Below, one piece after another: positions 1 to 6,201 of a stretch of 11,072 nucleotides of DNA. The notes below the pieces were generated by a model. It saw only the letters and a list, made by a program, of their open reading frames with translations, was not told the origin of the DNA and searched no databases. Positions within the stretch are counted from its first letter, which is position 1. Each line of letters opens with the position of its first letter. Made by a program: the position numbers and the translations under genes. The DNA lies in assembly GCA_902766855.1 (NCBI GenBank), contig CACXFE010000028.1, positions 1-11,072 on the forward strand, in the 5' to 3' direction. This DNA comes from Oscillospiraceae bacterium. Lineage in GTDB: Bacteria > Bacillota > Clostridia > Oscillospirales > Acutalibacteraceae.

Positions 1-330
1 GCGGTCGGCAAACAATTCCGGCACCTTGCGGGAAAGTATCTGCGCCGGCTCCGCCAAGGCTTCCACCCCTTTGATCATGCCGAACACCATCACCGCTCCC
101 CCGGCGCAAAACAGAATTATCACCAATCCCACCGCAAAAACCGACCGCTTGATCCCGCTTTTTCCGGCAAGAAAACATGCGGGTTTTTGCACCGTCCACG
201 CCATCAGGCCGCCCACCAGAAAAGGAGTGAGATACCATAACAGAAACCGGCAAATCAGCGCCGTTCCCACCCAAACGGTCAAGAAATACGCCGTCTTGAT
301 CAGAAATGCTCCTTTTGCCTGCTCTTCCAA
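1..330 (-). CDS. AI-2E family / YtvI-like membrane permease, N-terminal part (truncated by window edge)
   Basis: The first 110 codons of a minus-strand gene lie here and run off the left edge. I place the start at a TTG (328-330) because GAGGGTG stands 6 nt upstream (338-344); an in-frame GTG 9 nt further up would sit too close to that site. The peptide opens with a short charged stretch. A hydrophobic block follows at about residues 14-46, containing LLWYLTPFLVGGLMAW and then QKP, and a second at about 63-86, followed by an amphipathic stretch. This order (membrane hairpin, 'PFl.G...A', then a second helix and a periplasm-like coiled region) is typical of the AI-2E transporter superfamily, including the sporulation membrane protein YtvI of Bacillus. 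The family exports or exchanges small solutes and members have roughly 340-400 residues. The substrate cannot be told. Family assignment is from pattern memory; the gene itself is well supported by its continuous hydrophobic frame. Confidence 0.72.
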   Translation of the reverse strand, partial: MEEQAKGAFLIKTAYFLTVWVGTALICRFLLWYLTPFLVGGLMAWTVQKPACFLAGKSGIKRSVFAVGLVIILFCAGGAVMVFGMIKGVEALAEPAQILSRKVPELFADR

Positions 331-398
331 AGATAACACCCTCGATTTTATAAAAATTATGAAAACTGACAATTCTCGCCGAATCTTTCATTTTTTTG

Positions 399-427
399 TT
401 GCTTTACCGCCGAAAATGTACTATAAT
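399..427 (+). promoter_or_regulatory. Sigma-A promoter of the ACT protein-hom-lysC operon
   Basis: A -35 box TTGCTT (399-404) is followed after exactly 17 nt by a perfect -10 box TATAAT (422-427). Transcription should start near 433-434, giving a leader of only about 26 nt before the ATG at 460. That is too short for a T-box, riboswitch or attenuator, so any amino-acid control of this promoter must act through a DNA-binding protein, through enzyme feedback or at translation. Confidence 0.75.
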
Positions 428-459
428 GAAAAACAACCGTTCGTGTGTGGAGGACAGAT

Positions 460-894
460 ATGAAAGAAAAACAGTATTTTCTGATTGATTCCGATATCCT
501 GCCGCCGGTGTTTCAGAATGTGATTTTCGCCAAGGAACTGCTTGCCTCCGGCGAAGTGAGCAGTGCGGCGGCCGCGGCAAAACGCGCGGGTATTTCGCGC
601 AGTGCCTTTTATAAGTATAAGGATTTCGTCTTCAAATATACTCCTGCCGGCGGCAATATCATCAGTTTAAATGCGCTTTTGTCTGACCGGGCGGGTGTTT
701 TTTCCGCATTGACCGCCGCTTTGTATGACAGCGGCGCCAATATCGTAACGATTTCGCAGGGAGTGCCGGAGAACGGCCGTGCCAACGCTTCTTTAACCGT
801 GGAATTTGACGGGAATCAAGAAGTTCTGCTTAATCGTTTACTGCGGATCGAAGGCGTTTGTTCCGTGAAAATCATCAAGGGAGGCCGAGTATGA
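460..894 (+). CDS. ACT domain-containing protein, UPF0735/PheB family
   Basis: A 144-aa protein. The ATG at 460 is chosen over an upstream in-frame GTG because GGAGGA (449-454) lies 5 nt before it. Residues about 20-58 are helical and Ala-rich and contain SRSAFYKYKD, the conserved N-terminal block of the UPF0735 family, which looks like a small helix-turn-helix. Residues about 66-140 form one ACT domain, with the ligand-loop motif DRAG at 76-79 and a second beta-alpha-beta unit ending VCSVKII. ACT domains bind amino acids. The Bacillus subtilis member, PheB, is encoded next to prephenate dehydratase; here the neighbour is homoserine dehydrogenase. The stop overlaps the hom start as ATGA, which predicts translational coupling and a shared role. 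A sensor or regulatory partner for aspartate-family enzymes is an inference; no catalytic function is visible. Confidence 0.88.
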   Translation: MKEKQYFLIDSDILPPVFQNVIFAKELLASGEVSSAAAAAKRAGISRSAFYKYKDFVFKYTPAGGNIISLNALLSDRAGVFSALTAALYDSGANIVTISQGVPENGRANASLTVEFDGNQEVLLNRLLRIEGVCSVKIIKGGRV

Positions 895-2123
895 TTCAGG
901 TTGCAATTTTAGGGCATGGAGTAGTCGGTTCAGGGGTGGCGGAAATCCTGATCCACCACGGCGAGCGGGCGCAAAGAGCCGTGAAAACCGATCTCAATAT
1001 CAAATACATTTTAGATTTGCGGGAATTTGATCACTTGCCTTATCGGGAAAAGTTCACCAAAGATTTCGAACAGATCGTAAACGATCCCGAAGTGCGGGTG
1101 GTGGCGGAAGTCATGGGCGGGCTTCACCCGGCTTATGATTTTGTGAAACGCTGTTTGCTGGCGGGCAAAAGCGTGGTCACCTCCAACAAAGAATTGGTGG
1201 CCGCAAAAGGGGCGGAATTGATCCGCATCGCGGCGCAGAAAAATGTCAATTTCCTGTTCGAAGCCAGTGTGGGCGGCGGAATCCCCATTCTTCGCCCGAT
1301 GGTGCAATGTTTAGCCGCGAACGACATTACCGAGGTATGCGGCATTTTAAACGGAACCACTAACTTCATTTTAAATAAAATGGTAGTAGAGAATATGGAT
1401 TTTGACAAGGCTTTGCAGTTAGCCCAGCAAAACGGATACGCTGAAAAAGACCCGACTGCCGACATTGAGGGGCATGACGCTTGCCGCAAGATCTGTATTT
1501 TGGCCACGCTGGCATTCGGAAGGCATGTTTTTCCCGAACAAGTGGACACCCACGGGATTGCGAGCGTCACCAAAGAAGACGCGGAAGCCGCGGATCGGTT
1601 CGGCTTTGCGCTGAAACTCATCGGGCGGGCAGCTAAACTGCCGGACGGAACGATCACCGCTTCGGTACGCCCCACTTTTGTCAGCCGGGAGCGCATTTTA
1701 TCCGGGGTTGACGGGGTATTCAACGCCGTATCGGTGACCGGGGATGAAACCGGCGAAGTTCTGTTTTACGGGAAAGGCGCAGGCAAAGAAGCCACCGCCA
1801 GTGCCGTTGTAGCGGATATCTTCGATTGTGTCAAGCATTTAGACAGCCGCAAATATCTCTTCTGGGAAGAAGGATACGAAGGCTATGTCAATAATCAAAC
1901 CGATGAGGAAGGCCAGTGGTATGTCCGTGCTTCTTCCCCGCGTTACAGCGATCTCCTCGCCCGGTTTGAAGAGCAATTCGGCAACGCTCCCACCGTTTTT
2001 AAAAACGAGTATCGGGGCGAAATCGAATGGTTGACCGCCCGCGAAAAAGCGAGCGTGATCCGTGAAAAACTCGCGTCTTTACAAGATATTTCCACTGTCA
2101 AAATATTCGATACCATGTTTTAG
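891..2123 (+). CDS. hom: Homoserine dehydrogenase
   Basis: A 410-aa cytosolic enzyme that reduces L-aspartate-4-semialdehyde to L-homoserine with NAD(P)H, the branch to threonine and methionine. The ATG at 891 has AAGGGAGG (877-884) 6 nt upstream and overlaps the previous stop. The Rossmann motif GHGVVG is at residues 8-13 and the catalytic-region SNK, with Lys100, at 98-100. The family signature is GYAEKDPTADIEGHDACRK, with Asp196 and Lys200 as the expected substrate-binding and catalytic pair. Length matches the usual 400-430 aa form with a C-terminal regulatory domain. That domain (about 343-410, starting WYVRA) keeps the ACT-like spacing but lacks the usual D-x-PG loop; SPRYSD stands in its place. 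Threonine feedback through this domain is therefore doubtful. The gene is second in the ACT-hom-lysC operon. Confidence 0.96.
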   Translation: MIQVAILGHGVVGSGVAEILIHHGERAQRAVKTDLNIKYILDLREFDHLPYREKFTKDFEQIVNDPEVRVVAEVMGGLHPAYDFVKRCLLAGKSVVTSNKELVAAKGAELIRIAAQKNVNFLFEASVGGGIPILRPMVQCLAANDITEVCGILNGTTNFILNKMVVENMDFDKALQLAQQNGYAEKDPTADIEGHDACRKICILATLAFGRHVFPEQVDTHGIASVTKEDAEAADRFGFALKLIGRAAKLPDGTITASVRPTFVSRERILSGVDGVFNAVSVTGDETGEVLFYGKGAGKEATASAVVADIFDCVKHLDSRKYLFWEEGYEGYVNNQTDEEGQWYVRASSPRYSDLLARFEEQFGNAPTVFKNEYRGEIEWLTAREKASVIREKLASLQDISTVKIFDTMF

Positions 2124-2134
2124 GGGGCATATCA

Positions 2135-3343
2135 ATGGCAATCATTGTAAAAAAATTCGGCGGTTCGTCGGTTGCGGATGCACAACGCGTGCAGCATGTG
2201 GCGGATACCATTATTGAAGATTATCAAAAGGGGAACGATGTGATCGTGGTGGTTTCCGCGCAAGGCGACACAACCGACGATCTGATTGAAAAAGCAAAAG
2301 AGATCAATCCGGACGGCGGTTCCAAGCGGGAACTGGATATGCTGTTGGCGGCCGGCGAACAAATTTCCATCGCCTTGCTTGCCATGGCTATTGAAAAGAA
2401 GGGGTTCCCCGTTATTTCCCTGCTTGGGTGGCAGGCCGGCTTTGAAACCGATTCCCATCACGGCATTGCCCGGATCAAACGGGTCAATACCGAGCGGCTT
2501 CGCAACGAAATCGCCAAAAAGAACATCGTCATCGTAGCGGGCTTTCAAGGGATCAACAAATACGATGATGTCACCACCCTCGGGCGGGGCGGTTCCGATA
2601 CCAGCGCCGTGGCGATTGCGGCGGCAATGAAAGCGGATGTCTGCCAGATTTATACCGATGTAGACGGCGTGTATACCGCCGATCCGCGCAAAGTGGAAAC
2701 CGCGCGAAAAATGGACGAGATCACATATGACGAGATGCTGGAACTGGCAACGCTCGGTGCGCAGGTACTCAACAACCGCTCGGTTGAGATGGCCAAAAAG
2801 TATAATGTGGAACTTGAAGTGCTTTCAAGTTTGGAAAATAAGCCCGGAACGATCGTAAAGGAGATAGTGAAAATGGAAAAAACTTTAATCAGAGGCGTAG
2901 CGAAAGATACCAATGTGGCAAGCATTTCAGTTGTCGGCCTGGCAGACAAACCGGGCACGGCATTTAAGATTTTCAATAAGTTGGCACAGCATAAAATCAA
3001 TGTGGATATTATTCTGCAATCGGTTGGCCGCAGCGGTACCAAAGATATTACTTTCACCGTCCCGAAAGATATGGGCAAAATCGCGGTAGACGCCTTGACC
3101 GCTATGAAAGATTCCTTAAAATACGAATCGGTTTCGGTGGATGAATCGGTTGCCAAAGTATCCATTGTGGGCGCGGGCATGGAAAGCCACCCGGGTGTGG
3201 CTGCCAAAATGTTTGAAGCCCTGTATGATGCTTCGATCAATATTCAAATGATTTCCACCAGTGAAATCAAAATTTCGGTTTTGCTTTCAGCGGATGATGC
3301 CGACCGGGCGGTTCGCGCGGTGCATGACGCGTTTATTGATTAA
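2135..3343 (+). CDS. lysC: Aspartate kinase (aspartokinase)
   Basis: A 402-aa enzyme that phosphorylates L-aspartate to 4-phospho-L-aspartate, the first step towards lysine, threonine and methionine. AGGGGGC (2122-2128), which overlaps the hom stop, lies 6 nt before the ATG. The amino-acid kinase domain covers about residues 1-240: KFGGSSVAD from Lys7, GRGGSDTSA at 150-158 and DVDGVYTADPR at 175-185. Two ACT domains follow. The first runs from about 250 (LIRGVAKD, then LADKPGTAFKIF) and the second from about 335, with MESHPGVAAKMFEAL and ISTSEIKISVLL. Length and order fit the monofunctional Bacillus/Corynebacterium type, which is feedback-inhibited by lysine and/or threonine; which effector acts here cannot be read off. 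It is the last gene of the operon and is followed by a terminator. An internal start is annotated separately. Confidence 0.97.
   Translation: MAIIVKKFGGSSVADAQRVQHVADTIIEDYQKGNDVIVVVSAQGDTTDDLIEKAKEINPDGGSKRELDMLLAAGEQISIALLAMAIEKKGFPVISLLGWQAGFETDSHHGIARIKRVNTERLRNEIAKKNIVIVAGFQGINKYDDVTTLGRGGSDTSAVAIAAAMKADVCQIYTDVDGVYTADPRKVETARKMDEITYDEMLELATLGAQVLNNRSVEMAKKYNVELEVLSSLENKPGTIVKEIVKMEKTLIRGVAKDTNVASISVVGLADKPGTAFKIFNKLAQHKINVDIILQSVGRSGTKDITFTVPKDMGKIAVDALTAMKDSLKYESVSVDESVAKVSIVGAGMESHPGVAAKMFEALYDASINIQMISTSEIKISVLLSADDADRAVRAVHDAFID
2857..3343 (+). other. Internal in-frame start within lysC, predicted separate beta (ACT-only) subunit
   Basis: Inside lysC the sequence AAAGGAG (2857-2863) stands 9 nt before an in-frame ATG at 2873-2875 (codon 247). 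Translation from it would give a 156-aa protein holding only the two ACT domains. In Bacillus subtilis aspartokinase II and Corynebacterium glutamicum, lysC encodes an alpha subunit and an identical-C-terminus beta subunit from such an internal start, in an alpha2-beta2 enzyme. The site here falls at the expected kinase/ACT boundary and its Shine-Dalgarno is stronger than that of several real genes in the window. The sequence elements are seen directly; use of the site is inferred. Confidence 0.72.
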
Positions 3344-3374
3344 GTTTTTCTCTCTTTGAATATCAAAAAGAAAT

Positions 3375-3425
3375 AACCCCTTTTGGGCACACGCTGTAAG
3401 CGGGCGCGCCAAAGGGGTTTTTACT
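3375..3425 (+). terminator. Intrinsic terminator of the ACT-hom-lysC operon
   Basis: It starts 32 nt after the lysC stop. Arms AACCCCTTTTGG (3375-3386) and CCAAAGGGGTT (3409-3419) pair with one bulged T, and the plus strand continues with a T run (3418-3422). The loop contains a further small hairpin, CGCT-GTA-AGCG. On the minus strand the same stem is followed by a T-rich stretch (TTATTTCTTTTTG), so it may also stop transcripts arriving from the convergent operon. Confidence 0.85.
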
Positions 3426-3454
3426 TTACTCTGCCCAACGATCGCAGGCATCAA

Positions 3455-3487
3455 CAAAGGGACTGCCGTATTTTCGGCAGCCCCTTG
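3455..3487 (-). terminator. Probable terminator of the minus-strand SPFH operon
   Basis: It lies immediately downstream of the stop of the minus-strand 190-aa gene. Arms 3457-3468 and 3475-3486 form a 12-bp stem around a 6-nt loop. The single mismatch on the plus strand (A/C) becomes a G-U pair in the minus-strand RNA, so the helix is complete only in that orientation. The following U tract is weak (UGUUGA), so termination may rely partly on the neighbouring bidirectional stem at 3375-3425. Confidence 0.6.
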
Positions 3488-3491
3488 CAGA

Positions 3492-4064
3492 TTATGCCCA
3501 AGGATTGGCTGATTGCGGAACGCGAATATCCAAAAACAGCGATGAATACTCCCACAGGAACCATTCATCGGTGGAAGGCTTATGCCGCAAAGTGACCGGG
3601 CGCGGAGAATCCGCACCGCCGGAAACCATATACAGCGTGATCATATCCGCCTGATCTCGGCTGTTGGATTGTTCCTTGATCGTAAGAGTATACGGCTCGG
3701 AAGGCTGATAATCATTTTCCGGCGTTGCCCCGTCAAAATAAGAGCGGGGTTTGTAGTCTTTCCCGTCCATAAAACGGTCGCGCATGAATTGCAGATCGGT
3801 TGTGGAAAGGGGTCTTGGCCCCCTCAATACATTCAGCATTTCCGCCGCCGCTTCCTTATCCTGCTGATACACACAAAGCGCCGCCACAGCAAAAGCCGCT
3901 ACGGAATAAGGATTTTTCAGTGAAAATTCAGGGGCAGTTTGCATCGCCGCGGCGGTAGCGGGAATATCGGAAAAAGTGAATTTTTCCGTTTTCGCACTGG
4001 CAGAAGCCACGGCGTTATTGACCGCCTGCGCCGCTTTATTTTTTAACTGATCAAAAAATGCCAT
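3492..4064 (-). CDS. Uncharacterised protein, probable DUF6935 family, partner of the SPFH protein
   Basis: A 190-aa protein. The ATG at 4062-4064 is preceded by AAAGGAGAG about 7 nt upstream. Residues 1-40 are Ala/Lys-rich and probably helical; there is no signal peptide or membrane span. Residues about 45-190 carry a conserved-looking block: PYSVAAFAVAALCVY, LRGPRPLSTTDLQFMRDRF, RSYFDGATPENDYQP, SGGADSPRPVTLRHK and a C-terminus ending IRVPQSANPWA. From memory this pattern matches a Clostridia family catalogued as DUF6935; the name is not verified and no biochemical role is known to me. The gene lies 27 nt downstream of the SPFH zinc-ribbon gene on the same strand with no promoter between, so the two are almost certainly co-transcribed. 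A job in the same membrane-associated assembly is an inference from context only. Confidence 0.85.
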   Translation of the reverse strand: MAFFDQLKNKAAQAVNNAVASASAKTEKFTFSDIPATAAAMQTAPEFSLKNPYSVAAFAVAALCVYQQDKEAAAEMLNVLRGPRPLSTTDLQFMRDRFMDGKDYKPRSYFDGATPENDYQPSEPYTLTIKEQSNSRDQADMITLYMVSGGADSPRPVTLRHKPSTDEWFLWEYSSLFLDIRVPQSANPWA

Positions 4065-4091
4065 GTTCGAACTCTCCTTTATTGCAGAAAA

Positions 4092-5426
4092 TTATTTGAC
4101 ATCTTTCTCATCAAAGGGATCGCCGCATTCAGGGCAGAATTTTGGGGGATGCGCAGGGTCTTCCGGCTCCCATCCGCATTTATCGCACCGATAAAGCGGG
4201 GCGCCTTCCGGCTTTTTAGCGCCGCAGTTCTGGCAGAATTTGCCGCCGTTCACCATGCCGCAGGTCGGGCAAGTCCAACCCTTTTCCTCGGGTTTCGGGC
4301 TGCCGCACTCCGGACAGAATTTGCCCGTGGCCGTTGCACCGCAAGAGCATTTCCAGCCGTTTGCCGCCCCTGCGCCGGCAGGTGCTTGCGGTTGCTGCGA
4401 CTGTTGTTGCTGTTGTTGCTGACCCATGGCATACAGGTTTTGCACATTTGCGGCATTGCCGGCGTTCATTGCCATCCCCATGCCGAGGAAGCCGGTCATC
4501 GCGCCGCCTTCATTCGAGGCCGCCGCACGCATAGCATCCGCCTGTGCGCCGGTAATGGTGGCCGCCGCCATGGTAGGATCGCGCAAAATCGCCGTGCGCT
4601 GTGCCTGTTTGATAAGTTCCGCGTCTTCATCCGGCAAGGTAACACTGCCGAGCGCCACCGAAACCACCTGAATCCCGCGCAGTTCCTGCCATTTGGCGGA
4701 GAGCGCCTCATTCATCGCGTTTTCCAACTCTGTATTATGCTGTATGATTTGATTGGGGCGCAACTGCAAATCGGAAAGTCTGCCGAAAGCGGGTTGCAAC
4801 GCACTGATAAACTCGGTTTTTAACTGTCCGTCGATCTGTTCGCGGGTGTATTCCTCGCTGACATTGCCGCACACATTGGTGTAGAACAAGAGCGGATCGC
4901 TGACTTTATACGAATAAACGCCGGAAGCGCGAACCGAAACATCAATATCCAAGCCGATTTTCTGATCTACCACACGGAACGGGACGGGATTGGGCGTGCC
5001 GAATTTATTATCGATCAATTCTTTGGTGTTGAAATAATAGACACGCTGATCCTTCCCGGTATCGCCGCCGTAAGTAAAACGCTTGCCGACGGTTTTAAAA
5101 GTATTTAAAATGGATTGGCCGAGGGAGCCGGTGAAAATGCTCGGCTCGGTCGAAGTATTGTATGTAAATTCACCCGGCTCGGCACAGACCTCTACGATCT
5201 TTCCTTGCTCCACAATGATCATACACTGACCGTCCGCAACGGCGATCCCGCTGCCGTTTGAAATGATATTATCGTTCCCTCTTGTGTTGGAAGAACGCCC
5301 TGTGATACGCTTTTGTCCTTTCGTCATAATCACATTCGCGGGCATGGATTCGCAATAGAAAAATTCTTTCCATTGATCAGCCAAAGTGCCGCCGAGAGCG
5401 CCTACCGCCGCTTTGATAAGTCCCAT
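4092..5426 (-). CDS. SPFH domain protein (YdjI / 'virion core protein'-like) with three C-terminal zinc ribbons
   Basis: A 444-aa protein. The ATG at 5424-5426 has AAAGGGG about 9 nt upstream. Residues about 15-290 resemble the SPFH (stomatin/flotillin-like) domain of Bacillus YdjI: an N-terminal EFFYCES stretch, IAVADGQCMIIVEQGKIVEVCAEPGEF, then YYFNTKE and a helical segment of about residues 190-290. No membrane span is seen. A flexible part follows, with a run of seven Gln plus Ser-Gln-Gln (336-345) and a Pro/Ala/Gly linker. Three zinc ribbons end the protein: about 358-375 (CxC then CPEC), 384-402 (CPTC then CQNC) and 412-435 (CDKC then CPEC). Such proteins form membrane-associated scaffolds and in Bacillus one lies in a PspA-type membrane-stress operon. 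The 'virion core' label in databases does not imply phage origin. The exact role here is unknown. Confidence 0.9.
   Translation of the reverse strand: MGLIKAAVGALGGTLADQWKEFFYCESMPANVIMTKGQKRITGRSSNTRGNDNIISNGSGIAVADGQCMIIVEQGKIVEVCAEPGEFTYNTSTEPSIFTGSLGQSILNTFKTVGKRFTYGGDTGKDQRVYYFNTKELIDNKFGTPNPVPFRVVDQKIGLDIDVSVRASGVYSYKVSDPLLFYTNVCGNVSEEYTREQIDGQLKTEFISALQPAFGRLSDLQLRPNQIIQHNTELENAMNEALSAKWQELRGIQVVSVALGSVTLPDEDAELIKQAQRTAILRDPTMAAATITGAQADAMRAAASNEGGAMTGFLGMGMAMNAGNAANVQNLYAMGQQQQQQQSQQPQAPAGAGAANGWKCSCGATATGKFCPECGSPKPEEKGWTCPTCGMVNGGKFCQNCGAKKPEGAPLYRCDKCGWEPEDPAHPPKFCPECGDPFDEKDVK
4392..4421 (-). repeat. CAG/CAA repeat coding a poly-glutamine linker
   Basis: Seven consecutive Gln codons (CAG and CAA mixed), one Ser codon and two more Gln codons encode residues 336-345 of the SPFH protein. 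The tract joins the SPFH body to the zinc-ribbon tail. Mixed codons lower slippage compared with a pure triplet run, but its length may still vary between strains. Confidence 0.85.
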
Positions 5427-5466
5427 GGATAGTTTCCCCTTTCATTTGAACAAATATGATAATTTT

Positions 5467-5495
5467 ATTATAATAGCCGGGCAAAAATCTGTCAA
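5467..5495 (-). promoter_or_regulatory. Perfect-consensus sigma-A promoter of the SPFH operon
   Basis: On the minus strand TTGACA (5490-5495) is followed after 17 nt (5473-5489) by TATAAT (5467-5472), the complete sigma-A consensus. Transcription should start near 5460, leaving a leader of about 34 nt before the ATG at 5426. Such a promoter would be strong by default and suggests a constitutively expressed or repressor-controlled operon. Confidence 0.88.
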
Positions 5496-5506
5496 GAAAA
5501 AACTGT

Positions 5507-5535
5507 TTGATTTTCTCCGCTGTATATGGTATTCT
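5507..5535 (+). promoter_or_regulatory. Extended -10 promoter of the 211-aa gene
   Basis: TTGATT (5507-5512), a 17-nt spacer, and TATTCT (5530-5535) preceded by an extended -10 TGG (5527-5529). The predicted start near 5542 leaves only about 20 nt before the GTG start codon, just room for the Shine-Dalgarno. It is back to back with the SPFH promoter: the two -35 boxes are 11 nt apart. Confidence 0.7.
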
Positions 5536-5561
5536 GTTTTCAGAGTAAGGAGTGATGAAGC

Positions 5562-6197
5562 GTGTTCGGCAAAAAGCAGGCTGTTTTAAACGGAAATTGG
5601 GAAGAACGCGGCGTGATCGGGACCCGCATAGAAATCGAAGGAAATCACCTTACGGTTTTGTGGCAAGGCGCACCCGTGCTTGAAACTGTTTTTCAAACTG
5701 AAACCGCGGAGAATGGCGCCGTTGTTTTGTTGCCGAAGAAGCGCGGTTTGCGGTATCAAACCGCTGACAGCGACTATGCTTCTGTGGTTTCCCTGCGGTA
5801 TGAAGAAGACCGCCTTCACTTTATCAAAGATTTTCCCATTACCGGCCCAAGCGAAGAGGTGTTGGAAAAAACCGAAAATTCCCGCTATGGCCATTACACG
5901 GTGGAAGATAAAAAAATGCTACCCATTCTGCAAGGAGATTGGGCAGATGAAAACGGGTATTTTAAACTGCGTTTTTCCAAAGACACTTTAACCGTACAAG
6001 ATCGAAAAATCAAAATCCATGTTTTAAAAAGCAAAAGCGATTCTCCAACGCAAAGTCGGTACCTCATCGCTGACGCTGATCCCTCGCGGCATGAGATTCC
6101 CCCGTTCTTTTCCATTGAACTGGAAGGCGGCGTTCTTACCGGGCGGATCATGATTTTCGACGCACCGGCGGAAACGGTCATTCTGAAAAAGCAATAA
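5562..6197 (+). CDS. Hypothetical 211-aa protein with two related beta-rich halves
   Basis: I do not recognise this protein. The GTG at 5562 is chosen because AAGGAG (5547-5552) lies 9 nt upstream; an ATG at 5555 is in another frame. There is no signal peptide, membrane span or cysteine pair. The sequence alternates short hydrophobic and charged stretches, as in a beta-sandwich or barrel. Two halves look alike. Residues about 8-106 begin LNGNWEERG, then LTVLWQGAPV, then VVSLRYEEDRLHF. Residues about 123-211 begin LQGDWADENG, then LTVQDRKIKI, then FFSIELEGGVLTGR. The pattern 'L-x-G-x-W ... LTV ... acidic-G/R-x-L' suggests an internal duplication. It is transcribed divergently from the SPFH operon across about 135 nt, and converges on the metal-uptake operon with only 4 nt between stop codons. 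Function unknown; it is real by frame, promoter and ribosome binding site. Confidence 0.8.
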   Translation: MFGKKQAVLNGNWEERGVIGTRIEIEGNHLTVLWQGAPVLETVFQTETAENGAVVLLPKKRGLRYQTADSDYASVVSLRYEEDRLHFIKDFPITGPSEEVLEKTENSRYGHYTVEDKKMLPILQGDWADENGYFKLRFSKDTLTVQDRKIKIHVLKSKSDSPTQSRYLIADADPSRHEIPPFFSIELEGGVLTGRIMIFDAPAETVILKKQ

Positions 6198-6201
6198 GCG
6201 G

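Noticed and set aside
346..398. Promoter for the YtvI-like minus-strand gene, including a sporulation sigma-E type
   Set aside because: CATAATTT and TATAAA-like segments occur in this AT-rich stretch, but no -35 element with acceptable spacing could be matched.
445..459. Upstream GTG start for the ACT protein
   Set aside because: It would translate through the Shine-Dalgarno GGAGGA; the ATG at 460 has correct spacing and gives the usual family N-terminus.
428..459. T-box, lysine riboswitch or attenuator before the aspartate-family operon
   Set aside because: The predicted leader is about 26 nt and holds only the ribosome binding site, and no leader structure lies upstream of the promoter in the 331-398 stretch.
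26..463. A 145-codon plus-strand frame at the left edge
   Set aside because: It overlaps the minus-strand YtvI-like gene, then runs through the operon promoter and ribosome binding site, and its translation shows no coherent protein character.
858..890. Earlier start for homoserine dehydrogenase
   Set aside because: It would add residues before the Rossmann strand that the family lacks; ATG 891 has a strong Shine-Dalgarno and the ATGA overlap.
4092..5426. Prophage origin suggested by the common database label 'virion core protein'
   Set aside because: No phage structural, replication or integration gene is nearby; the label is inherited from a distant viral similarity and the gene sits among core chromosomal genes.
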